A stretch of DNA of 64,000 bases from Ancylobacter sp. Lp-2 (GCF_020523795.1 NZ_JAJALI010000005.1:186001-250000), one strand, 5' to 3'. Counted from the first letter of the stretch, positions 34,931 to 43,598 are shown. Notes: generated from the sequence alone by a model not told the origin. Numbers and translations: made by a program.

Positions 34931-35860
34931 TCACCCGCCAGAGGGATCAGTCGCGGGACGCCCCCCCGTCGCCATCATGGGACCGCCGGCCGCGCCGCTG
35001 CCGCCGATCAGCCGGGCGATGGCGGTGATGTCCTCCTGCCCGCCGAGCCGGTCGCGCGCCGCCGACCAGAAGGCGAGCAGCGCATCGAGGGTCGGTGTCT
35101 CCGCATCGGCCCGCCGGGCGAGATCGACGGCGATGGAGATGTCCTTGCAGAACAGCTCCAGCGTCTGGCCGAAATCATAGGTGCCGGTGAGCACGTGGTT
35201 GGGCAATTTCACCTGCGTGGCGTGGCTGGTGCCGGATCCCGCGCTCCACACTTTCAACATCACCGCCGGATCGAGTCCGAGCCGCTCGCCGACGATCAGC
35301 GCCTCGGTAGCGCTCCACAGCGTCGCCGCCGACAGGTAGTTGTTGAGCGCCTTGATCACATGGCCGGAACCGACCGGCCCGACATGGATGACCTCGCCGC
35401 ACATCAGCCCGAGCAGCGGGCGAAGGCGGGCGAAGGCCTCCGGTGCGCCGCCGACCATCGCGGTCAGCGTGCCGGCACGGGCGCCCGCCATGCCGCCGCT
35501 CACCGGAGCATCGAGCACCGCCACCCCCTGCCCGCCGAGATCGGCGGACAGCGTGATGGTGCTGGCCGGCGCGGCGGTCGACATGTCGACGACGATCTCT
35601 CGCGGCAGGCCGGTGCAGGCACCGCCCTCGCCGAGCAAGGCCTCGCGCACGTGCCGATCGGTCGGCAGCATGGTGACGACGATCGCGCCCGGCAGATCAG
35701 CCGCCCGCGTCGCCACCGGCAGGCCGCGCGCGCGGAACGGGGCCAGCGCCTCCTCGGAAAGATCGGCGACGGCGAGCGGCACGCCGCTATCGGCGAGACG
35801 GGCCGCCATCAGGCCACCCATCCGCCCGGCGCCGATGAAAAGCACACTGTCCATGCTCAC
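34931..35860 (-). CDS. NAD(P)-dependent 3-hydroxyisobutyrate dehydrogenase-family oxidoreductase
   Basis: A 309-residue beta-hydroxyacid dehydrogenase. The N-terminal nucleotide loop is FIGAGRMGG (residues 8-16), the substrate motif DAPVSGG is at 118-123 or so, and the catalytic lysine is Lys170 in GHVIKALNNYL. Family members oxidise 3-hydroxyisobutyrate or tartronate semialdehyde-type substrates, or reduce short semialdehydes. It follows the enoyl-CoA hydratase-type gene by 22 bp and forms a two-gene operon with it. The divergent promoter is shared with the hydrolase-GntR-decarboxylase operon. A role in the last steps of the ring-catabolic pathway is inferred from this arrangement. Its physiological substrate is not known. 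Confidence 0.85.
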   Translation of the reverse strand: MSMDSVLFIGAGRMGGLMAARLADSGVPLAVADLSEEALAPFRARGLPVATRAADLPGAIVVTMLPTDRHVREALLGEGGACTGLPREIVVDMSTAAPASTITLSADLGGQGVAVLDAPVSGGMAGARAGTLTAMVGGAPEAFARLRPLLGLMCGEVIHVGPVGSGHVIKALNNYLSAATLWSATEALIVGERLGLDPAVMLKVWSAGSGTSHATQVKLPNHVLTGTYDFGQTLELFCKDISIAVDLARRADAETPTLDALLAFWSAARDRLGGQEDITAIARLIGGSGAAGGPMMATGGRPATDPSGG

Positions 35861-35882
35861 GGCCTCCCCGCTCGGCCCGATC

Positions 35883-36590
35883 TCAATGGGCGCGCGCGGC
35901 CAACGCGATCGCCATAGTGGCGACGGCGTTGTTCGCCTCGGTCGCGTCCGACAGGCCGGCGACGCGGCGTGAGAACGCCCGCAGCATCGTCACCGATTCG
36001 GCATCGAGCCCGGCGATGAGGCGGGCGAACTCGACGGCGCGGCGCAGCGCCGTGCCCGGCGGCACCACCTCGGTGACGATGCCGATCTCCTTCGCCTCGG
36101 CGGCGCCGAAATGCCGGCTGGTCAGCGCCAGCTCGAAGGCCTTCTTGAACGGCACGAACTTGGCGAAATAGGACAGCACGATCAGCGGCGGCAGCCTGTG
36201 CGACATTTCCGGCAGCGCGAACACCGCATCCTCGGCGGCAATGGCGATGTCGCACTGGGTGGTGAAGCCGCAGCCGAAGCCGAGCGCCTTGCCCTCCACC
36301 GCCGCGACGAACGGCACCGGCGAATGGCGCAGCCGGTCGTTCACCTCGAGGATCAGGTTGAGGTCGTCGCGCACATCGGCGGCGGAGGTCAGGCCCCGCA
36401 GGCCGACGCGGCCAGCGCAGAAATGCTCGCCCTCGCCGGACAGCACCACGGCGCGCAGGCCGGGCATCGCCAGCACCTCGTCGAGCGTGGTCGCGAACTC
36501 GGCCAGCTGCGCCGACGAGATGTGGTTGCCGTCGGCCCGGCGGGTGTACTCGACCCCGTAGACGCCATCGCCATGCGCTTCGATCTTCAT
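35883..36590 (-). CDS. Enoyl-CoA hydratase/isomerase (crotonase) family protein
   Basis: A 235-residue crotonase-fold protein, slightly shorter than the usual 255-265. The oxyanion-hole segments are visible: LSGEGEHFCAG (first peptide NH) and KALGFGCGFTTQCDIAIA (second). At the position of the usual second catalytic glutamate the sequence reads FALPEMSHRLPP, where a Glu is kept. Members hydrate, isomerise or hydrolyse acyl-CoA esters. It is the first gene of a minus-strand operon with the dehydrogenase. The region 36591-36736 between it and the divergent hydrolase holds two GntR-type boxes. It may handle a CoA ester late in the ring pathway. Confidence 0.83.
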   Translation of the reverse strand: MKIEAHGDGVYGVEYTRRADGNHISSAQLAEFATTLDEVLAMPGLRAVVLSGEGEHFCAGRVGLRGLTSAADVRDDLNLILEVNDRLRHSPVPFVAAVEGKALGFGCGFTTQCDIAIAAEDAVFALPEMSHRLPPLIVLSYFAKFVPFKKAFELALTSRHFGAAEAKEIGIVTEVVPPGTALRRAVEFARLIAGLDAESVTMLRAFSRRVAGLSDATEANNAVATMAIALAARAH

Positions 36591-36655
36591 GTCACTCTCC
36601 TTGAGACTGCCGGCTCGACGCCCCGCCCGGAAGGCAGGCGCGGGGGCATCGCCGT

Positions 36656-36692
36656 TTGACTTTTATTGTACGACAATAATACGGTACGACGA
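36656..36692. promoter_or_regulatory. Divergent promoter with two GntR/FadR-type operator boxes
   Basis: TTGTACGACAA (36666-36676) fits the FadR-subfamily consensus T-N-G-T-N3-A-C-N-A exactly. CGGTACGACGA (36682-36692) fits all but the first base, and both share the core GTACGAC. TTGACT at 36656-36661 and TAATAC at 36677-36682 could be a plus-strand -35/-10 pair with a short 15-bp spacer, which puts the first box inside the promoter. The GntR regulator encoded at 37511-38242 is the obvious candidate to bind here and control both divergent operons. Confidence 0.6.
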
Positions 36693-36736
36693 AGATAGGG
36701 AGCCGGAGCCGGCCGCCCCACTGAGGAACCTTCGCG

Positions 36737-37510
36737 ATGGCACTGATCGACCTGAACGGCGAACGCCTCGGCTATGACCGGGCCGGAAGCGGCGAGAAGC
36801 TGCTGCTGATCCACAGCCTCGGCACCGCCGCCTGGTTGTGGGGCGAGCAGATCCGCCGCTGGTCGGCGCGGTTCGACGTCATCGCCGTCGACGCGCGCGG
36901 CCATGGCCGCTCGACCCGCAATGGCGGCTTCACGGTGCGCGACGTCGCCGGCGATCTCGCCGCGCTGCTCGATGCGTTCGGCGGCCAGCCGGCCCGGGTG
37001 GTGGCGATCTCCATGGGCGGCCCGATCGCCGCGCATCTCATCGACCTCGCGCCGCAGTTGGTGTCGCGCCTCGTCATCGCCGGCAGCTTCGCCACCCAGG
37101 GCGAGGCGGGCGCGGTCCGGGCGGCCACCATCGAGAAGACCATCCGCGAGGGCTCGATGGAGGCCTATGCCCGCTTCTATGCCGGCGACACGCTGGTCGA
37201 GGACGGCGATCCCGCCCATGTCGGTGAGCTCGTCGCCTCCATCGCCGGCATGTCGGCCGACGCCTATGTCGAGGCGGCGCGCTCGGTGTTCACCGCCGAT
37301 GTGGTCGAGCTCTACAAGGCGGTGAAGGTGCCGACCCGGGTGGTGGTCGGCACCCGCGACAACCGCACCCCGCCGAAGCTGTCGCAGGAGATCGCCGCCC
37401 TCATCCCCGGCGCCGACTATGTCGAGATCGAGGGCGCCCGGCATTTGTCCAATCTCGACCGGCCGGACGGCTTCCATGCGGCGGTCGACCCGTTCCTGCT
37501 GGCCGACTGA
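36737..37510 (+). CDS. Alpha/beta hydrolase (enol-lactonase/NicD-like)
   Basis: A 257-residue alpha/beta hydrolase. The triad is readable as Ser92 (AISMGG), Asp208 (GTRDNRT) and His236 (GARHLSN). The oxyanion His-Ser-Leu-Gly is at 26-29. Length and motifs match 3-oxoadipate enol-lactonase, and are also compatible with N-formylmaleamate deformylase (NicD), the enzyme acting just after NicX in nicotinate degradation, or with acetamidomethylenesuccinate hydrolase of vitamin B6 catabolism. Because a NicX-like dioxygenase is encoded in the same cluster, an amide- or lactone-hydrolysing role after ring opening is likely. It is the first gene of an operon with the GntR regulator, which starts at the next base after its stop. 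Confidence 0.82.
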   Translation: MALIDLNGERLGYDRAGSGEKLLLIHSLGTAAWLWGEQIRRWSARFDVIAVDARGHGRSTRNGGFTVRDVAGDLAALLDAFGGQPARVVAISMGGPIAAHLIDLAPQLVSRLVIAGSFATQGEAGAVRAATIEKTIREGSMEAYARFYAGDTLVEDGDPAHVGELVASIAGMSADAYVEAARSVFTADVVELYKAVKVPTRVVVGTRDNRTPPKLSQEIAALIPGADYVEIEGARHLSNLDRPDGFHAAVDPFLLAD

Positions 37511-38242
37511 ATGAGCGCCCCTCCAACCGGCTCCCCTCCGACCGGCTCCTCGCTCGGCATCGGCCCAATCGGCCAGGAAAGCGCGCCGCTGCGCCGCAAG
37601 CTGGTGGCGACGCTGCGCCAGCTGATCGAGACCGGCCGGCTCCCCGCCGGCCAGCGGCTGATCGAGAAGGAGCTGTGCGCCGAGCTCGCCGTCAGCCGTA
37701 CCGTGCTGCGCGAGGCACTGCGCGAGCTGGAGGTCGACGGCCTGCTGGTCGCCGGCGCGCGCGGCCTGTCGGTCGCCGTGCTGAGCCGCGCGGAGGCGGA
37801 GAACATCTATGCGGTGCGCGCCGTGCTCGAAGGGCTGACGGCGCGCCAGTTCTGCGAACGCGCCGACGAGGCGGCCCTGGCGGCGCTCGCGGCGGCGCAT
37901 GTCGAACTGCGCCGTGTCTACGAGGTGGGGTCGCTCAGCGACCTGCTCGCCGCCAAGCTCGACTTCTACCGTACGCTGTGCGCCGGCGCCGCCAACCCGG
38001 TGGCGGGCGACCTCCTCGACCGGCTGAACGCCCGCATCAGCCTGCTGCGCAGCCGCTCGCTGGCCGATCCCGCCCGCAAGTCGGCCTCCCGCTCGGAGAT
38101 CGACGCCCTCGTCGACGCGCTGCACCGGCGCGACGGCGACCGCGCCGCCGCGCTCGCCGAACGGCATGTCGCAGCGGCCGCGCGCGTCGCGCTCGACCCT
38201 CCGCCTTCCAACCCGCTCAACGATCCGGAGACCCATCAATGA
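37511..38242 (+). CDS. GntR family transcriptional regulator (FadR subfamily)
   Basis: A 243-residue regulator with an N-terminal winged helix-turn-helix at about 26-90 (LRRKLVATLRQLIETGRL, then SRTVLREALRELEVDGLL) and an all-helical FCD ligand domain at about 98-225. FCD domains usually bind small organic acids through metal-ligating Asp/His residues. The first 20 residues are Pro/Ser-rich and probably disordered. It begins directly after the hydrolase stop and overlaps the downstream gene by ATGA. It is the likely local controller of the divergent operons through the two boxes at 36666-36692. The effector is probably a pathway intermediate, not identifiable here. Confidence 0.88.
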   Translation: MSAPPTGSPPTGSSLGIGPIGQESAPLRRKLVATLRQLIETGRLPAGQRLIEKELCAELAVSRTVLREALRELEVDGLLVAGARGLSVAVLSRAEAENIYAVRAVLEGLTARQFCERADEAALAALAAAHVELRRVYEVGSLSDLLAAKLDFYRTLCAGAANPVAGDLLDRLNARISLLRSRSLADPARKSASRSEIDALVDALHRRDGDRAAALAERHVAAAARVALDPPPSNPLNDPETHQ

Positions 38243-38637
38243 CCGACGACCTCTTCGAAAAGGGACTTGAGATCCGCCGCGCCGTGGTGGGCGCCGCCTA
38301 TGTCGACAAATCGCTGGCCGAGATGGACGAGTTCACCCGTCCGCTGCAGGAGCTGGTGACCAAATATTGCTGGGGCGAGGTCTGGGGCCGCGAAGGACTG
38401 GCGCGCCGCGAGCGCTCCATCCTCAACATCGGCATGATCGCGGCACTCAATCGCCCGCATGAACTCAAGCTCCATGTGCGCGGCGCCCTCAATAACGGGC
38501 TGTCGCGCGAGGAAATCCGCGAGCTGCTGCTGCAGGTCGCGATCTATTGCGGCGTGCCGGCCGCGCTCGACAGCTTCCGCGTCGCCCGCGAAGTGTTCGC
38601 GGAAGAGGACGCCAAGGCCGCCGCCGCGAAGGCCTGA
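38239..38637 (+). CDS. Carboxymuconolactone decarboxylase family protein
   Basis: A 132-residue helical protein of the CMD family. ERSILNIGMIAALNRPHELKLHV and the LSREEIRELLLQVAIYCGVP stretch are the conserved blocks of 4-carboxymuconolactone decarboxylase (PcaC). There is no CxxC pair, so it is not the AhpD peroxidase type. The Ala/Lys tail is unstructured. It is coupled to the GntR gene through ATGA and is the last gene of the hydrolase-regulator operon; a strong terminator follows. Together with the enol-lactonase-like hydrolase it looks like the PcaD/PcaC pair of protocatechuate degradation, but there is no ring-cleaving protocatechuate dioxygenase here, so the substrate is probably different. 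Confidence 0.84.
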   Translation: MTDDLFEKGLEIRRAVVGAAYVDKSLAEMDEFTRPLQELVTKYCWGEVWGREGLARRERSILNIGMIAALNRPHELKLHVRGALNNGLSREEIRELLLQVAIYCGVPAALDSFRVAREVFAEEDAKAAAAKA

Positions 38638-38647
38638 CAGCCAGCCA

Positions 38648-38678
38648 TTCCGGCGGCGGAGGCGCTCCGCCGCCGGAA
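38648..38678. terminator. Bidirectional terminator hairpin
   Basis: A perfect 14-bp inverted repeat (TTCCGGCGGCGGAG at 38648-38661, its complement at 38665-38678) with a three-base GCG loop lies between the convergent decarboxylase-like gene (stop 38637) and the NicX-like gene (stop 38684). It is a good candidate to stop transcription from both sides, although the T-run is missing. Confidence 0.6.
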
Positions 38679-38683
38679 GCCGC

Positions 38684-39727
38684 TCAGTTCTGGTCTTCCG
38701 GGATCACCTTGCCGTCGATGGTCATCGGCTCGCCATCGAGCGACAGCGAATGGCCGCGCAGCGGGATGTCCATGTGGCAGGGCGTGTCGCGGGTGCCGCC
38801 GGCCTCGGTATTCGGGCCGCTCGACCACAGGAAGTTGCCGTAGAAGGAGCGCGCGTCCATGGAGAGCCCCGCCTCGCGGTCATAGAGACCGAGCGTGGTC
38901 CAATGAGCCTTCTTGTGCAGGCCCCAGCCGACATGCGCCATGGCGTAGGCATCGAGGTCGTTGAAGCTGTCCATGTAGCTGCGCAGGTACTCCGCCTCAA
39001 AGCCGCCCTCGATCTTGCGGATCCAGCCGCCCTCAATGGAGATGTGGATCGGCTCGCGGGCATAGCGCTTGAACGGCAGCAGGATGTCGCCGGTATCAAT
39101 GACGATCACTCCCTCGCAGGAGCCCTCGTCCGGCCAGGTGGCGACGAAGCAGCTCGGCCAGTGATCCCAGCCGCCCTTTTTATCGACGAAGCCCTGCTGC
39201 TTCAGCACCGGGTACTGCCCGATCTTGCAGCGGAAATCCGTGCCCGCCCTCGAAGTGACGGTCAGCGTCTTCGCCTTGGCGAGGCGGGCGGCGGCATTGG
39301 TCGCGCGGCGCGCGTCGTCGAGCGTCGGCTTCATGCGCAGCATCACCTCCGGCGGCTCGCAGGCGAGCAGCATGCGGGCGCCGGTCTTCAGGATCTCCTC
39401 CTGCTCGGGGGAGAACAGCAGCATCATGGTGTCGATGACGAGATCGGAATGCTTCATCGCCTCCAGCGCCGGGCGGTTGCCCTTCAGCGCGGTATGGCCG
39501 ACATAGCCGGATTTATCGCGCGACAGCGCCACATCGCCATTGAGCGGCGGCAGCTGCAGGATGGTGAGCACGCCGCCAAGCTGGCCGACCGCGGTACGGG
39601 CGGTCGAGACGAGCTGCGGGTTGCTGTCGTCGCTGACCAGCAGCGACACCTGTTCGCCGGGCGTGAGCTTCGAGAGCGTCAGCACGTCCTTCCAGGCGTC
39701 GATGAGCGCCAGATCACTGATTGCCAT
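38684..39727 (-). CDS. nicX: 2,5-Dihydroxypyridine 5,6-dioxygenase-like enzyme (NicX family)
   Basis: A 347-residue non-heme iron protein that looks like an aminopeptidase-family member turned dioxygenase. In Pseudomonas putida NicX the iron ligands are His265, His318 and Asp320; the same residues stand at exactly these positions here (MAHVGWG and CHMDIP). The length also matches NicX. The known reaction opens 2,5-dihydroxypyridine between C5 and C6 to N-formylmaleamate. It is the last gene of a six-gene minus-strand operon with a two-component flavin monooxygenase and two amidases, which could supply its substrate and process its product. ATG 39727 is used; longer upstream sequence in this frame belongs to the shadow of the next gene. 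The exact pyridine substrate is not proven. Confidence 0.87.
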   Translation of the reverse strand: MAISDLALIDAWKDVLTLSKLTPGEQVSLLVSDDSNPQLVSTARTAVGQLGGVLTILQLPPLNGDVALSRDKSGYVGHTALKGNRPALEAMKHSDLVIDTMMLLFSPEQEEILKTGARMLLACEPPEVMLRMKPTLDDARRATNAAARLAKAKTLTVTSRAGTDFRCKIGQYPVLKQQGFVDKKGGWDHWPSCFVATWPDEGSCEGVIVIDTGDILLPFKRYAREPIHISIEGGWIRKIEGGFEAEYLRSYMDSFNDLDAYAMAHVGWGLHKKAHWTTLGLYDREAGLSMDARSFYGNFLWSSGPNTEAGGTRDTPCHMDIPLRGHSLSLDGEPMTIDGKVIPEDQN

Positions 39728-39777
39728 GATTGCCTTCCCTTGCCGGGGTCCCGCGGAAATGTGAGGTCGATGCCGGC

Positions 39778-40329
39778 TCAGGCCAGCGAGCGATAGGCGC
39801 GGTCGAAATGGACGAGCGGCGGCGCCGCCGCGCCGAGCCGCACCGCCCGCACCGTGCCGAAGAAGACCGTGTGGGTGTAGGCATCGACATGCTCGACCAG
39901 CGTGCAGTCGATGCTGACCAGCGCATCGCCGAGCACCGGCGCCCCGGTCGCCAGCGACAGCCATTCGGCGGCGTCGAACTTGTCGGCGCCGGCATGGCCG
40001 TGTCGGCCGGCGAAGCGGTCGGCGATCGGCCGGTCGTGCTCGGCGAGGACATTGACGCAGAAGGCTCCGGACCGGGCGATGGCGTGGTGGGCCTCGCCAT
40101 GGCGGTTGACGCAGACCAGCAACGTCGGCGGCGCGACCGACACGCTGCACACCGCCGTCGCGGTAAGGCCGCGCGCCTCCTTGCCCTGGCCGGCGGTGAT
40201 CAGCGACACCGCGCCGGCGAGACGGCCCATGGCGTGCTTGAAGGCGCTGGTGAGCTCCGGATCGGCCGCATGCGACAGGCTCGGCGCCATGGCACCGGCC
40301 TCCCCTTCATGCGCCGCGCGCGCGCTCAT
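39778..40329 (-). CDS. Flavin reductase (HpaC-like)
   Basis: A 183-residue flavin reductase domain protein. FKHAMGRLAGAVSLITAG opens the FMN-binding split barrel, GLTATAVCSVSVAPPTLLVCVNR is the conserved flavin-binding block, and SGAFCVNVLAEHD is the third block. Such enzymes reduce free FAD or FMN with NAD(P)H and pass it to a monooxygenase partner. The partner is almost certainly the HpaB-type enzyme at 43599-45095 in the same operon. The start overlaps the stop of the upstream amidase (ATGA). An ATG at 40290 would remove 13 poorly conserved residues. Confidence 0.85.
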   Translation of the reverse strand: MSARAAHEGEAGAMAPSLSHAADPELTSAFKHAMGRLAGAVSLITAGQGKEARGLTATAVCSVSVAPPTLLVCVNRHGEAHHAIARSGAFCVNVLAEHDRPIADRFAGRHGHAGADKFDAAEWLSLATGAPVLGDALVSIDCTLVEHVDAYTHTVFFGTVRAVRLGAAAPPLVHFDRAYRSLA

Positions 40330-41618
40330 GACGGCCGGGCCTTCAACGCGTCTTCGATAGAGGCGGCGGCGGCCAGCGTGTAGGCGTCCTCGCCGATGCG
40401 GCCGATCACCTGCACGCCGACCGGCAGGCCGTTCGGCCCCACCCCGGCCGGCACCGTCAGCGCCGGGACATGCAGCAGCGTCCAGGGCTTGTTGAACACC
40501 GGATCGCCAGTGCCGCCGAGCCCGGCCGGCGCCTCGCCCGGCGCCGCCGGAGTGATGAGCACGTCGCAGCCGTCGAGCAGTTCCTCGACGATGGCGTCGC
40601 GCCGCTTCAGCACCGCAAGCGCGGCGTCGTACTGGTCGCGCGTCGCCTTCGCCAGCGTATCGAGGAAGCCGAGAGTGATCGGCGAGATGCGCTCGCCCAG
40701 TGCCCGACGCTCATAGGCAAGCGTGTGCGGCGTCTCCCAGCCCATCACCGCGTCGAACAGCGCATAGAGCTGCTCGAACACGTCCGGCACCGGCAATTCG
40801 CGGACCGTACCGCCAGCCGCCTCGATCGCCGCGACCGTCCGATCCAGCGCCGCGCGGGTGGCGGGCTCGGCGGAGGCCCAGCGGGAGGTGCGGAACAGCC
40901 CCACCCGCAGCGGGCCGGTGATCGCCCCCTGCGCCAGCGCCGAACGCTCGGCGAGCGCCGCGACGGCGAAGGCGGCGTCGCGCACGTCGCGGGTGATCAA
41001 TCCGAGATGGTCGAGACTGTCGGACAGCGGCTTCATGCCGGCGCGGTTCAGCGTGCCGAAGCTCGGCTTGTAGCCGACCACGCCGCAATAGCTCGCCGGC
41101 CGCACAATGGAGCCGGCGGTCTGGGTGCCGAAGGCGACATGCGCCATGCCGGCGGCCACCGCCGCGCAGGAGCCGCTCGACGAGCCGCCCGGCGTATGGT
41201 CGGGATTGTGCGGGTTGCGGGTCTTGCCCGGGCTCGACATGGCGAACTCGGTCGACACCGTCTTGCCAAGCACCACGCCGCCGAGCCGGCGGGTGAGCGC
41301 CACGATGGGCGCGTCCCAGGCCGGCCGGTAGCCGGCATAGACGGACGAGCCGTAGCCGGTCGGCATGTCGACGGTGTCGATCACGTCCTTGACGCCGAAG
41401 GTGACGCCCGCCAGCGGCCCGGCCGGGGCGGCCAGCGCCTCGGCCAGCGCGCGGTCGCGGTCGAAATGCGCCCAGGCCTGCACGACCGGCTCGCGGGCGG
41501 CGATCCGCTCGGCGAAGGCGGCGGCCACCGCCTCGGCGGCAAGGGTGTTGGCGGCGACCCGCGCGGCCGCCTCGCGTGCCGATAGGGCAACCAGGGAAGA
41601 AGGCGTCGTCTCGTTCAT
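40326..41618 (-). CDS. Amidase (amidase-signature family), first of two
   Basis: A 430-residue Ser-cisSer-Lys amidase. The triad is Lys77 (TFGVKDVI), the GGSSSGS loop at 144-150 holding the cis-Ser, and nucleophile Ser170 (TQTAGSIVRPAS). These enzymes hydrolyse amides to acid and ammonia; in this operon a ring-cleavage amide such as maleamate or formylmaleamate is a plausible substrate. Known NicF is a different (cysteine hydrolase) family, so this would be an analogous solution. ATG 41618 is preceded by GAGGT; ATG 41630 is an alternative. It overlaps the flavin reductase gene by 4 bp and follows the second amidase by 8 bp. Confidence 0.85.
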   Translation of the reverse strand: MNETTPSSLVALSAREAAARVAANTLAAEAVAAAFAERIAAREPVVQAWAHFDRDRALAEALAAPAGPLAGVTFGVKDVIDTVDMPTGYGSSVYAGYRPAWDAPIVALTRRLGGVVLGKTVSTEFAMSSPGKTRNPHNPDHTPGGSSSGSCAAVAAGMAHVAFGTQTAGSIVRPASYCGVVGYKPSFGTLNRAGMKPLSDSLDHLGLITRDVRDAAFAVAALAERSALAQGAITGPLRVGLFRTSRWASAEPATRAALDRTVAAIEAAGGTVRELPVPDVFEQLYALFDAVMGWETPHTLAYERRALGERISPITLGFLDTLAKATRDQYDAALAVLKRRDAIVEELLDGCDVLITPAAPGEAPAGLGGTGDPVFNKPWTLLHVPALTVPAGVGPNGLPVGVQVIGRIGEDAYTLAAAASIEDALKARPS

Positions 41619-41626
41619 CGGTGACC

Positions 41627-43090
41627 TCATCGGCTGGCTAGCGACGGCCGGCGGCCGAACCACGGGCGCGCCCGCTCCAGCTGCCCGGCCAAGGCGAACA
41701 GCAGCCCGTCCTTGCCGAAGCCGGCGCCGAAATGCGCGCCCACTGGCAATCCGCTCGCCGACATGCCGAGCGGCACGCTCATCGCCGGGCAACCCGACGC
41801 GTTGAAGGCGCAGGTGAACGGCGCATGCGTCCAGAAGGCGTCATAGAAATCGTCGAGACCCTTGCCGGCGCCGGCGAGCTTGCCGAGCGGCGGCGGCAAT
41901 TCGCCGGCGGTCGGCGACAGCAGCACGTCGTATTTCTGGAAGAAGCGGCCGAGCGAGCGGGCGGTCTGGTGCAGCATGTTGACCGCGCCGAGATAGGCAG
42001 TCGCCGGCAGCGCCCGCGCCTCGCGCACCCATTCGGCATTGACCGGCTCGATATGGCCGAGCGGATCGGAGAGACCGAGCGCCCGGCCGCGCATCTCCAC
42101 CGCCGGCGTGATGTTGACGCCGACGATGATACGCCATGCCGCCTTCAGCGCATGGGCGTCATAGCCGGCGTCGCAGATCTCGACATGATGGCCGAGCTCG
42201 GCGCACAGTGCCGCCGCCTCCTCCGCCACCCTCCGGCATTCCGGATCGACCGGAGTGCCGAGCGGCGATTCCGGCGTGAAGCCGATGCGCAGCGGCGGCG
42301 GGTCGCGCTCGAGCTGCGAGAGGTAGCTTTCTGTCCCGACCGGCGAGAGATAGGGGTCACCGATATCCGGCCCGCCGCTGGCGTCGAGCAGCGCGGCGTT
42401 GTCGCGCACGCTCCAGCTGGCGGCATGCGGAGTCGACATGCCGGCAATCGCTTCGACCACCACCGGGCCGAGCGGATTGACCATGCGGCTCGGCTTGAAG
42501 CCGAACAGGCCGCAATGCGAGGCTGGCAGGCGGGTGGAGCCGGCGCCGTCCGAGGTGTTGGCCATCGGCACATAGCCGGCGGCGATGGCGGCGGTAGAGC
42601 CGCCCGAGGAACCGCCGGGGCTGAGCGCGGGATTCCACGGGTTGCGCGTCGGGCCGAAGGCATCCGGCTCGGTGGTGAAGCTCAGCGCGAATTCCGGGGT
42701 GTTCGTCTTGGCGATGATGACCAGGCCGGCCGCCTTGTAGCGTGCCACCAGCGTCGAATCGCGGCTCGACACTACGTCGCGGAACAGATTGGAGCCGGTG
42801 GACAGGATCGTCCCGTCCATCTCGAAGCCGGTGTTCTTCACCAGGAACGGCACGCCGGTGAACGGCCCATCCGGCAGGCCGGCGGCGATCGCCTGCCGCC
42901 CCTTCTCCTCGAAGCGATGCACCAGCGCGTGCAGGCGCGGCTCATGCGCCGCGATGCGCGACAGGGCGGCGTCGAGCAATTCGTCCGGCGTCACCTCGCC
43001 GGCGCGCACCAGCGCCGCGAGGCCGGTGGCGTCATGGGCCTCGTAGTCGGCGAAGCCGGCGTGGCAGGGCGTGTCGGCGTCGGCGCTCAT
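41627..43090 (-). CDS. Amidase (amidase-signature family), second of two
   Basis: A 487-residue amidase-signature enzyme. Lys85 (PFLVKNTGF), the GGSSGGS loop at 159-165 with the cis-Ser, and nucleophile Ser185 (DGAGSTRLPAS) are all present, so it should be active. It is longer than its neighbour at 40326-41618 and clearly divergent from it, so the two probably act on different amides. Its start overlaps the stop of the SnoaL-like gene (ATGA at 43087-43090). Two amidases in one operon fit successive release of formate and ammonia, or of two amide nitrogens, from an opened N-heterocycle. Confidence 0.85.
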   Translation of the reverse strand: MSADADTPCHAGFADYEAHDATGLAALVRAGEVTPDELLDAALSRIAAHEPRLHALVHRFEEKGRQAIAAGLPDGPFTGVPFLVKNTGFEMDGTILSTGSNLFRDVVSSRDSTLVARYKAAGLVIIAKTNTPEFALSFTTEPDAFGPTRNPWNPALSPGGSSGGSTAAIAAGYVPMANTSDGAGSTRLPASHCGLFGFKPSRMVNPLGPVVVEAIAGMSTPHAASWSVRDNAALLDASGGPDIGDPYLSPVGTESYLSQLERDPPPLRIGFTPESPLGTPVDPECRRVAEEAAALCAELGHHVEICDAGYDAHALKAAWRIIVGVNITPAVEMRGRALGLSDPLGHIEPVNAEWVREARALPATAYLGAVNMLHQTARSLGRFFQKYDVLLSPTAGELPPPLGKLAGAGKGLDDFYDAFWTHAPFTCAFNASGCPAMSVPLGMSASGLPVGAHFGAGFGKDGLLFALAGQLERARPWFGRRPSLASR

Positions 43091-43518
43091 GCTGCGGCCT
43101 CGATCTGACGCTGGAACATTGCCGGGTCCCAATAGTCGCACGTGCCGAGCAGGCGGCCATCGGCGATGTCGAAGAGATGCGCGCCCTTGAGCTCGATGGC
43201 GAGCCCACGGGTCGGCCGGCCCTTGATGTCGACGCCAAGCCGGCCGGTCAGCGTATAGACTACGGCGACGCGCGGGCCGGCATCGATCCGCTCGCGCGGC
43301 TGCCAGTGCGCATCGACGATGAAGCCGAAGAAGCGGTCGAGACCCGCCTTCAGCGCCTCGCGGCCCTCGCGACGGGCACCATTATGCGCCTCCTCGTGCC
43401 AACCATCCTCGGTATAGAGCGCAGCGGCGGCAACGGCGTCATGGGCGTTGTAGGCGGCGTAGAAGGCCTCGACCGGATCGACGGCGGGGCGGGACGGGTC
43501 GGCAGCTGGCTGGGCCAT
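43087..43518 (-). CDS. SnoaL/NTF2-like fold protein
   Basis: A 143-residue protein of the NTF2-like superfamily. VEAFYAAYNAHDAVAAAALYTEDG is the characteristic first helix and strand, and a GREALKAGLDRFF helix follows. The fold covers small polyketide cyclases, isomerases, dehydratases and many binding proteins without catalysis, so the role here is open. ATG 43518 has a GGAGG ribosome site. It is the second gene of the operon, 80 bp after the monooxygenase gene, and it is coupled to the following amidase. It may isomerise or stabilise an unstable hydroxylated pyridine. Confidence 0.72.
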   Translation of the reverse strand: MAQPAADPSRPAVDPVEAFYAAYNAHDAVAAAALYTEDGWHEEAHNGARREGREALKAGLDRFFGFIVDAHWQPRERIDAGPRVAVVYTLTGRLGVDIKGRPTRGLAIELKGAHLFDIADGRLLGTCDYWDPAMFQRQIEAAA

Positions 43519-43598
43519 GCCGGGCCTCCGGTCATGCATCGCGGGCTTGAGAGGGCCGGACCGCCGCTGCCGGCGGTCCGGGAGATCGGAACGGCCGC

